From Naganishia liquefaciens (Eukaryota; Basidiomycota; Tremellomycetes; Filobasidiales; Filobasidiaceae): a stretch of 64,000 nucleotides of DNA. The stretch spans positions 62,001-126,000 of the forward strand of contig BLZA01000005.1 in NCBI GenBank assembly GCA_013423385.1. The letters are read 5' to 3'. The notes beneath the pieces are model-generated. The model saw only the letters and a list, made by a program, of their open reading frames with translations, was not told where the DNA came from and did no database searches. The translations under genes and the position numbers were made by a program. Shown one piece after another: positions 23,053-32,209 of this stretch. How positions within the stretch are numbered: the first letter of the stretch is position 1; each line of letters opens with the position of its first letter.

Positions 23053-23923
23053 ATGTGGAATGTTCTCAGTGCCGCATTCAGCTGTAAGTCATTCGTGCCC
23101 AGTGATCGCTGAAAAATTACCATTCAAACTACCATTCAGTCAGCCACAAAACGCGTGGAGGGTTTACTTGCAAGCCGAAGAGCGCAGAGAAGAGATCCAT
23201 GCATAGGGATTCTTTCATAAACCTCACGTTGTGGCGGTCGCCAAGGGTGATGTCGCGATACTCTCGGATCCAATCAAAGAGGACTTGAACCGGTCCATCT
23301 CGTGCCATCTTACGGCCCAAGTATTGCACAGTAGACTGACCTCGCTTTGTTCCTCTTCCTTCCATCGCCTTCTCCACCAAACAGCCACAATATCTGCCGT
23401 CATCTGCACCGTGATCGGCGCGGCCATCATGCGACACCCTCACCCGGCCTCGTACAACGTCCTCTGGGCTTCCCGCAACGGAGCCGTCGGCGGAGCGATT
23501 CTAGGCGTTCCCCTCATGGCTCTCACTGCGATCCTCGATACTGTCATGGAAAACTCGTCTTCCTCCATTGCTTCGCTCGCTAGCATTATTCAATACGCTC
23601 TTGGCGTCGGGATCTCGGCCGGAAGCGCTTCTCTCGGCGCACGCATCCTCATCGCTTCCCTCGGCGCCGAACGAGTCCGCCAAGGCGTCAAGGAAAGCGC
23701 GATCGCAGGAGCCGTTGGATCTGCCGTTTGGATCGGAGCTTCTCTCGTTGTTAGTCTGGTCATCTTGACGATCACTTCAGGCGGTGGAGGGATAGCGCGG
23801 ACCATTCAAAAGTTTCAGTTGAAGAGGCGAAACGACAGAGCGGGAAACGTTGTCGCGGTGGAACGGGTCGAAAGCGGTGCAGACGGTCCATCGATCGAGA
23901 GGAACGGCGTCTGGCGAGTCTGA
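23053..23923 (+). CDS. Small multi-span membrane protein, unknown
   Basis: Proposed CDS: join(23053..23083,23140..23227,23280..23320,23385..23923), 232 aa. Not recognised. After a basic N-terminus (MWNVLSAAFS, then CKPKSAEKRSMHR) there are about four hydrophobic segments: TTISAVICTVIGAAIM; GAVGGAILGVPLMALTAIL; a Gly/Ala/Ser-rich IIQYALGVGISAG; and AVWIGASLVVSLVILTI. A charged tail of about 45 residues follows. The Gly-rich membrane segments resemble Tim17-type inner-membrane proteins in texture, but no family motif is visible. The last exon is certain. The three short upstream exons were chosen because their GT-AG introns (56, 52 and 64 nt) keep phase throughout; the second donor (gttgtg) is weak. 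Confidence 0.6.
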
Positions 23924-24115
23924 GGGGCACTATCTAGGGTTGCCATCTGTATGCTCGACCTGTTGCAGACTTGCTTGTGGATGCATAGCCAGACTGTCTT
24001 GTAAGACCAGAAGAGTGAACAGCGATAGATGACACTCGCCATGTTCGTTTGATGCGGACGCACCGGAAAGTGAGACACGACGAACGTGAATCATGACACA
24101 GGGTAATCATCACCC

Positions 24116-26475
24116 ATGTCTGGTCTCGACCGTCGCCATCTGCGGCTGGCATGGACACAACGCGGCATCGCACGATGGATACACCATAGGATCCTCACCG
24201 CCGATATGCTACCCACCAACCATGCGCAGCCGGTACGTCAGCATCGCCCGAGTCTGCTCAGTATGCAGCACAACTTTGAGAGTCAGGACGGCGACGACGA
24301 GATGAGCACCGCTCAGCTAGATAAACCGCCATCAGCGATTCCACCGATACGCAGAGTCCACTCGTACTCTGGCGAATCAAGCAATCCGGGGGACGAAGAG
24401 CGATCGTTATTCGGCGTGCGATCCGGAGAAGACCCGATGGCAGCGAGACGCACGCTTTCCGCCCTCGAACCAACGTTCAACCTCCCGTCTGGACCGCTGG
24501 CGGCGCCACGGAGCTTGTCAATGAACACAATTCCGGCCATTGCATCGACCGCAAGATCTTCGGGGCTCGTGGGACCGAGTATACCTCTCGCACTACGTCG
24601 CGCATCGTCAGATCATCATGCGGGACATGAGGATATGCAGGAACCAACACCTGTCGGCGTACCGGAAAAGGCGGGATTCGGGGGACCATCAGCACAAATT
24701 GCCTTTACAGCCGGATGGACATCTTCGTCCTCCCTCCAAATGTCAGCAACCGGGAGTCCCACTACACCTCCGCGGGCTTCGGTCTTCAATCCCGGATCAC
24801 CCTCGCAGGCGCACGCCGGCGTCGGATCACAGCTCTCGTCCGCCGTAAATCGCAGTATAGGAGCTCGTGCGCGTGCGAATTCAGGAACCAGAATGCGCGG
24901 CCCAGGAGGAACTTTTGGAACGCCGTCAACGTCGTTGCCGAGTGTTGAGACCAGAAAGCGGAGTGGGAGTGGAAGCGGGAACGGGAACGGGAACGGAAAC
25001 GGTGCCTGGCAAGCAAGGTCAAATGTGAGCCCTGATGTCGCCCTCGACCATGACAATTCTCTGACAAACCGCAGGCTCAGAATCGTCAGCTTCCTCTTCC
25101 GCCGCAACTTCGCGCAACATTGGCCGCAGACAAAGATTTGCCCAGCTCGGAAATCCGCTCGGAAGCGCTCCTTCAGCGCGTCATATTCTCCAATCCAGAT
25201 TCTTTACCGATGACACCGAAACCGTCACGCAGACATCAGCAGCAACATAGCCAATTCGGTTTTGCCGCAAGCGGAGCTCCATTATTTGGTAATCAACCAC
25301 CACCTAACAACTCGGGCAATGGCTACGCTGGCCGCATGACTGCTCGTCCGCCGCGGTTCCTCGATTCGACAGCATCCATGGCGGATAGCGATGACGAGGA
25401 CGAAATGCAAGATAGCAGCGACGAAGATGCACAATTCGCCGTCGACGATATCATGGACCCGGGCCACGCACTCATGGCTGGCGGCGGTTCGAGGTCCGGC
25501 AGTGGCAGCGGAAGCGCGAGCGGGAGTGTCATGCTCGGTACGGCCATTGCCAGCGCTACTCTCGGTCCTACAGAGGGAGGCATGGAGGTCGACGTTCCGA
25601 TGGCGGCCAATTCGAATTCTGCAAAGGGATCCGGAAGACTGTCTAATCGCACGAGCATGGGCAGTCTGCGAGGCTTTACAGGAGGCGCATCCGATGAGTC
25701 TGGTCCGGGCGCTCAGAACAAGAATATGACTGCATGGAGAGAGTCTCCATCGTCGACAAGTACCCGCGCCCAGAAACGCAAAGGTGAGCCTTGTAGCATT
25801 GGGATGGGTCTTGCGCTGATTCTGAGAAAAGCTGGACACGATGATAGTAGGTATGAACCTTATGGCAAGCGACATCGCACATCAGGCGAAGGACCCTTAT
25901 CGCCGCTGCAGTGGACGGCCGGGCTTCCGGTCGGTCCTGCTCCAATCCTTACATCGCCTAGCATACAACATGCAACACATCCTCCACAGTACCCTACGAA
26001 CCCGAATATCGGGATGGAAGCTGGTCTACAGCTAGACGGGAGCTCGCTCACGGCAATGAACAAATACGGCTTCTCCTCAGCTGCCGTTGCTGCCAGATCC
26101 CGCGCTGGCTCACCCGTTGCAAACACATATGCCGCCATGCGCACCGCCGTCTCGCCCGTTGCTTCCTCTCCACTCAGCATGATGTCCGGCATGGGCTTGA
26201 CGTCCACCACGCAACAACCACAGGCAGCATACCGACCGCCCTCGGCTACTTCGGGCGGTACGACGTTCGGCATGGGCGCAATGGGAGGGCTCGGCATGCT
26301 CTTGCTCAGTAAACGCAATGCGACAAATCCAGGCAGCACGGGAATGGGCTTGGTCAGTATGGGAGATGATTCTGGGGAGATGGCAGTCGCCGAGGGTATC
26401 AATGGCATGGATGTGACAGAACACGAAGGAAGGAATGCAGCTGAGGACGAGGACGATAAGATGGTGTTCGATTAA
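24116..26475 (+). CDS. Low-complexity 753-aa protein, probably nuclear
   Basis: Proposed CDS: join(24116..25024,25075..25783,25832..26475), 753 aa, not recognised. Most of the length is Ser, Gly, Pro and Ala rich and disordered. Islands that look conserved are PPIRRVHSYSG, LLQRVIFSNPDSLPMTPKPS, an acidic run (MADSDDEDEMQDSSDEDAQF), RYEPYGKRHRTS and ASSPLSMMSGMG. The basic KRK and KRHR clusters fit a nuclear protein, and TPKP/SP sites suggest phosphorylation. A Gly-Asn repeat in exon 1 is coded by a cggaac hexamer repeat. Introns are 50 and 48 nt; the second is a multiple of three and stays open if retained. The ATG at 24116 is the first in frame, and Met31 or Met50 would also be acceptable starts. 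Confidence 0.75.
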
Positions 26476-26815
26476 AGTTGTATTGAAAGCGACGCAGGAC
26501 AAGCTGCATTACGGAAAGGTTTAATGCACGAGAAACTCATATCGTATGTTGGTGACAAAACCTGATCCCTTTGACTTGTTTGAAAGCGCATGAAACGCTG
26601 CTTGACGTTGACAGTATGTCATTCACATACCCTTTCAGTATTGAATAGGATATATACCCTTTATCTCAGCTACCCTTTTTACTAGCCCTTAAGTCTCGAT
26701 GAATTTCCTTGACCATTCGTGGTATAAGTGCCACAGCGTAACCTCCTGGTCGTTCGGAGACCAATGGCGAAAATCGCTTCATTTCATCTTTTTGAGAGAA
26801 GCGAGCTAATCCAAC

Positions 26816-27614
26816 ATGATTCCTCAGTTTGAATTGCGGTCCCTCGCCCTCTTGCTCGCAACAGGCGGAGCTTTTGCAGACCTCAAATGCGAAGGAACAC
26901 GGGAGGTGGACGCTACTTATCATTTCGGCGGTAAATTTGATGTTGGATTTGTAGAAGCCGTAAGACCAGCTGAAGGCTGTAGCCTTGTGTTGCAGACCAA
27001 AGGGGAAACGGTAAGAACGCACACTGCAGCCATAAGTCTTTTCTGATGCGACATCTCTGTGCTTACCGAATTGACTTCTGTGACTCAGTGGGCAGAAATG
27101 TCGAAAGAGATCAAAGCCTTCCCATACTGCGTTGATAGCCAGCCGGGAAAGAATCAGGAGCTGAAGACATACAAGACCTTCCAAGTCTTCGAAAAGCCCG
27201 AAGAGCAAATATGGGGTGACAAGTGGTTCTTGCTAGAGCTACCCAAAGGCGTTGACAAGAATGCCGAAAAGCTCACAATCGGTAAAGACTTCAAGCTTTA
27301 TGAGATCGTCGACAATAAAAAGGAGTAAGACAGAATCCTCCTAGTCTAGGCTAGTAGAGAGCCTGATCTATTGCGGCATACTCTCAGTGATTACAAGGAC
27401 TGGAAACCACAAGAGTTACCTGCTCTGTCGAACCCCTACAAGTTTGCCGTCAACGGTCCAGGTAAGTTTGTGTTCGCAGTAACCATGTCCAAACTGGTGG
27501 AGCGATCTCATCATCGTTCCACGTGTAGAGCATGCATTCGTGTACAGAGCGACCATAGAGGATTGCCGTGAGCGATTTGGCGTTTCACCAGCACGAGCCG
27601 ACGCCAAACAGTGA
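26816..27614 (+). CDS. Small secreted protein, paralogue of 4.35 kb gene
   Basis: Proposed CDS: join(26816..27010,27089..27324,27388..27461,27529..27614), 196 aa, no known domain. The N-terminus (MIPQFELRSLALLLATGGAF before ADLKC) looks like a signal peptide. Ordered landmarks shared with the gene at 4352-5153 are C-x-GT, TYHFGGKF, EAVRPAEGC, IKAFPYC, IWGDKWFLLE, YKFAVNGP, and a late Cys in ATIEDC. Four Cys remain after the signal peptide, enough for two disulfides. All three introns are GT-AG and the first (phase 0) and last fall where the paralogue also has introns. It begins an island of secreted proteins in sparse DNA, with another secreted protein 700 bases downstream. Function unknown; candidate effector by inference. 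Confidence 0.8.
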
Positions 27615-28321
27615 CAACTGCACGAGTTGCCTATCGCGTCTTTCTGTCTCTTGTACGGACTTTTCGAGATGGATTCGCTCCATTTGTCCTGCCTTGTGTA
27701 CCTGATAGCTCGTAGCGCAAAAAAATATGTTCTACCTGATGGAACTTCAAGCCTTCACCGCATGGGCATATTCGTTCCCTAGCGAGACTATACGTCATCA
27801 TTTTGGAGATCTACGCCTCGGTGAGACTGACACAGCACGCTTGAATTATGTGACTATTCTCTTGATGTAAAGACAACACGATTCTACGCTTGTGGAGATT
27901 GAGCTATCCATGGGGACTTAGTCCTCGTAATCCTGAACCTGAACTCTGTGGACGGAAATTTTACCTCGCCAGTAATACTCGGTGGAAGCAGTCAGTCCGC
28001 TTCGTCTTCAGCTTTTACTAGCCTGCTTTTCCTGATGCCAAAGCTGTTGAAACATTATCTTGAAAAGCATTCGATGAGGCCTGCCGGCTGCCGCTCCTAG
28101 TCAGGCGGGAGTTTTGGTTCGAGAGCTTGAGCGCTCGGCGGCTGAAAGCAAACGAGTCTGCAGATATAATTCTACCACAAAGGGCGATCATAAAGGGGGA
28201 TCTGGCCAAACCCTTTGAAAGCCTAGACAAGCAGCTTTCAAGCCGGAAAATACAAATTATATCAATTGGTGATTTCAGCTGCGGATGAGTACCTCCAAAC
28301 AAAGAAGCCACTCTTGCGAAA
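27615..28321. other. Intergenic between two secreted-protein genes
   Basis: About 700 bases with a lower GC content than the housekeeping part. Only short, unrelated frames occur. It must contain the 3' end of the 26.8 kb gene and the promoter of the 28.3 kb gene; I see no TATA box near the latter. Confidence 0.5.
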
Positions 28322-29442
28322 ATGTTTCGTCCTTTCAGTTTCATTGGCATCTTAACCGGGATCTGGTGGTGTACCCTTAGCGTTTATGGAGAAGCCAATC
28401 CATCAGCTCCTACCACCCTAGCTGGGACTCCCACGTCAGTTAGCGACGGTCCTGAATGCAAAGAATGGCAAGTGAAACCCAACAGCGACAGTCAAGCATC
28501 TCTCAAGGAGGAACTGTCAATTTGGCATGATCGAGGTATGTTGGACGCGGATGCAGCCATGATCAGTCTGCTGTAAGCATATTCTCCAGTATCAGCTGTT
28601 TCAATGTCTCCAGCTGACTAGCTTGTTTACTTTTGCTGGAATCTGTGATCAGCTTGATAAATATGTCGCCTGTTTTCTGGAATGAGATCCGTCTCTTCGA
28701 TGGCACTTTAAAGACCTGCGATGCCCAGGACTCTTCGGAGCCACCTCCGCCGTCCAGCCTCAAGGTTCAAGCTTATGAGACATTCCCCGAAGTTGGCGAG
28801 AAGAGACTTGCAGATATCACACTCAACTTCGATAAAACTGAAGACCTGATCTTTCACGACGAACAGCCTCAGGTGCCCATTTGGCCGGCAGTCGTAGATA
28901 AATTCATGAAGACGTACAGACAGACGGACAACAGGCTTCTCGACACAGACGGTAAACTTTACGATTGCGGCAATGATCACTCTGAAGTGGAGCGTCGTCA
29001 GATGTGTCGCTATGCCACTATTTTGACCAGGATCACCGGCAAAAGGTTCCAGAGTACCACACGAATCATTGACAAAAACAAGAAGCTGAACGACAAATAC
29101 CTGTTCAGCCTCGTAAACAAATACACACACGGCCTCACATACGTGATGACTGATAACGCCTTGACCCATATCGTCAAGTCGTCAAAGGACGAACACAACT
29201 TTCATGCGGTCACCGTCGATCATCAGAACATTGGTCCGCTCAAAGAGCATGGTGTAGCATTCAAATCCATCAAGCCTTTGAGCGAGTCACTGAAGGGCCA
29301 AGTGGTGCCGTTCAAAGAGATACGAGCCAAAGAAAACGGCAAGGTTTCCAGAGAGCAAGATATCCACATCATTCATTTCCACGAAAAATCTCTGCCCATC
29401 GCAAAGTCCACTACGATGCCGCAGTCGTCGCCCACCCAATGA
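28322..29442 (+). CDS. Secreted protein of 344 aa, unknown
   Basis: Proposed CDS: join(28322..28535,28622..29442), 344 aa. No family recognised. The N-terminus (MFRPFSFIGILTGIWWCTL then SVYGEA) looks like a signal peptide. A short Ser/Thr/Pro stretch follows, and then a mixed alpha/beta-like sequence with about five Cys, ending in a Ser/Thr/Pro-rich tail. Landmarks that may define a family are SPVFWNEIRLFDGTLKTC, LIFHDEQPQVPIWPAV, DTDGKLYDCGND and DIHIIHFHEK. It does not carry the FPYC motif of the neighbouring gene. The donor (gtatgt) is good; the acceptor (ctgactag, 28621) was chosen because it alone keeps phase, and gives an 86-nt intron. Confidence 0.7.
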
Positions 29443-30048
29443 GCGTGAAAACTTATCAGGGCTGTACACAGAAGTGATACTCGGTAGCACTTTAAAATTA
29501 CTCGTACATTTGACGTGCAACTTGTACCCTTTGGCAACGTAGCAAATGACAATCTTCGAGCCAGTTTTCCAGGCAGCTGTCTAGGGGTTTAAAGATGCGC
29601 TCGAGTTACGCGCCAAGTTTCCTAAGAAGTGTCATGCTGCGCCGTGGTTTGCTTGGAACCAGTTTGTACCCCAATTGTGAGTAAACGAGCATTATCCGCA
29701 ATGGCACCCACTCCAGACTGTGGATGACGACCTATTCCAGTCATGAGATACCCATGATGAGCATGCGACTTGCCGAGCTATCCTACCCCTTTATCCCGCC
29801 GTCGACCCTTTTGCAGCGGCGGCCCAGCGCTGTCCATGTCCGTGCCACGATGCGATATTCGGCGGGTAGGGAAATCTCGGACCGGCCGGTGTTGGTTTGT
29901 TCCCGCATAACCGTTTCTGCAGCGGGCGCACCTGTTTGCAGTCAAGCTAGTCACGACCATCGGGCGAACACGAGATAGTTGGATGATGCGATCCAAGGGA
30001 TTCCCCCCCCTCGTCCACCAGCGAACCCACCACGCCGTCGATCCCATC
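29443..30048. other. Intergenic upstream of aspartate aminotransferase
   Basis: Contains the end of the secreted-protein gene and the promoter of the aminotransferase. Frames on both strands around 29.7-30.2 kb are by-products of the GC-rich leader. An earlier in-frame ATG at 29983 could extend the aminotransferase by 22 residues. I prefer the downstream Met pair at 30049 because it gives a compact presequence. Confidence 0.45.
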
Positions 30049-31951
30049 ATGATGTTCCGATCAGCCCTCACCACTGCTCGACCTCTCAGGTCCTCCACCG
30101 TCGCCGCTGTTCGAGCCAACTCTGTCTGGGCCAAGGTGCCCCTCGGACCGCGAGATGCGATTCTCGGTGTCACCGAGGCCTTCAAGGCGGACAAGAGCCC
30201 GAAAAAGATCAACTTGGGTGTCGGAGCATACCGAGATGACAAGGGAAAGCCGTATGTGCTGCCGTCTGTAAAGGTGAGTAAAGGCGGGATGCAATTTCGT
30301 ATGGAATGGGAATCGCGCCGCGTAACCGCCAGGCTGGAGACGCGAATTTACAAGGATCTCGGAAAGTACACAAGATCACTTTGATGCGCCGAGAAAGGCA
30401 AAGGAAATCTCCTCGCCATGGCTGCAGTCGTAGAAGCGATCGCTGCTTTCGATGGTTAATGCCATAAATCTCCAATCACGAGAAGTGATTGAGCACAATG
30501 ACACTGTAACAGCACAGGAGTCCGCAACATCCGTTCGCCTCATAGTCTTGAACGCGAGCACTGATTCCAATCCCCGCAGAAAGCCGAAGAGCAGCTCGCC
30601 AAGGCCGGCCACGACAAGGAATACCTTCCCATCACCGGTCTCCCTGAATTCGTGAACGCCGCCATCAAGCTCGCCTACGGTGAAGACTCCAAGCCGCTCA
30701 AAGAGGGCCGAATCGCTGCCACCCAATCCATCTCGGGTACCGGTGCGCTTCGGATCGGTCTCGCCTTTATGGCCCGTTTCTTCCCTCAGAAGGAGATCTA
30801 CTTGCCTGACAAGACCTGGGCCAACCATGCCGCCATCGTCAAGGACTGCGGTCTGGAAGTCAAGCACTACAAGTAGGTCGTCAATCTTATTCGCTCCGAA
30901 TGCAACTGATGTCGACTTCAGGTACTACGACCCGGAAACCGTCGGCGTTGCATGGGAAGGCTTCAAGGCTGATGTCAAGGTAAGATCGCCGTTCCCCTCG
31001 CCATCTCTTTCTCATCCCGCTCCAGGCCGCCCCCAACGGGTCCGCTTTCCTGCTCCACGCTGCCGCATTCAACCCTCTCGGCACGGACTTGACCAAGGAA
31101 CAATGGGTCGAACTCTGCGAGATCTTCAAGGAGAAAAACCACTTTGCCTTCTTCGACATGGCCTATCAGGGCTTTGCTTCGGGTGTCTTCGAGGATGACG
31201 CCTTCCCCGTCCGACACTTTGTGGAACAAGGCTTCCCCATCGCCTTGTGCCAGAGTTTCGCTAAGAACATGGGTCTCTACGGTGAACGAGTTGGCGCGTT
31301 CAGCTTGGTCTGCGCCGACAAGGAGGAAAAGGCACGAGTCGACAGTCAGCTCAAGATTCTGATCCGACCGATGTACTCGAACCCTCCCGTCCAGTAAGTC
31401 TCATTCCCGAGCGATTCAGACTCGGGCTCACAGCTTTTTCCCAGCGGCGCTCGTCTTGCCGCCCAGATTCTCAACTCTCCCGAGCTCTACAAAGACTGGA
31501 AGCTCGAAGTCAAGGGTATGGCCGATCGAATCATCTCGATGCGGGAAGCCCTCTACGACCTCCTGCAGAACAAGTACAACACCCCCGGAGATTGGTCTCA
31601 CGTCAAAAGGCAAATCGGCATGTTCAGCTACACTGGTCTCAAGCCGGAACAGGTTGATGCTCTGGCCACTCACGCGCACATCTACTTGACCCGAGACGGT
31701 AAGTCACCTTCACAAGCTACGAGAGCCGATCCTGATATCGCAACTCCAGGTCGAATTTCGATGGCCGCTCTCAACTCGAGCAACATTGAGGTAGGTGTAT
31801 TTGCTGTTCCATTCCTACCTGTTACTGACACCCCAATTCCCAGTACTTTGCCGAGAACGTGTCCAAGGCCGTCAAGGGTGAACTCGGTGCCGGTGAGGCC
31901 ATTCCTAAGGCTCCTCAGGGTGAGGTCGGCGAAGGCGCCGGCGCTGCTTAA
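30049..31951 (+). CDS. Aspartate aminotransferase, mitochondrial type
   Basis: Proposed CDS: join(30049..30273,30580..30872,30922..30979,31026..31393,31445..31698,31750..31790,31844..31951), 448 aa. A class I PLP enzyme that converts aspartate and 2-oxoglutarate to oxaloacetate and glutamate in the malate-aspartate shuttle. Marks: an Arg/Ser-rich presequence ([20 protein letters not shown]), [20 protein letters not shown], the SGTGALRIG turn, the PLP-stacking Trp in KTWANH, the [12 protein letters not shown] block, the PLP lysine in [14 protein letters not shown], and the substrate Arg in DGRISMA. The usually strict ACAHNPTG-DP block reads [11 protein letters not shown], keeping the PLP-contacting Asn but changing flanking residues. 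Intron 1 is 306 nt, six times longer than its other introns (46-53 nt). Confidence 0.95.
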
Positions 31952-32209
31952 AGCACATTCCGGTCTTGTATAAAAGCAGCAATGTCTGTAAATAGAGCCG
32001 CTTACAGGGGCGGTCAAAAGAGAAATACGGAAACGCTTGTAGTCATGTTTGGTTGTAGTAGAAGTCGACTTCATCGGTGGACGTAATGTATGCCAATGGA
32101 TTGCGGTAATTTGATCAACCAGCCGGAGGTTCATATTCCAGGCCATTTCAGAAATACAACATGTGTCTCCGATTCTTTCGCGACGAAATTGCCTTACACA
32201 GAGACTGAG

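Noticed and set aside
22590-23123. 177-codon minus-strand frame with a poly-Leu run
   Set aside because: The Leu run is the antisense of the (GAA)n repeat; the frame overlaps the membrane protein's 5' exons and shows no family signal.
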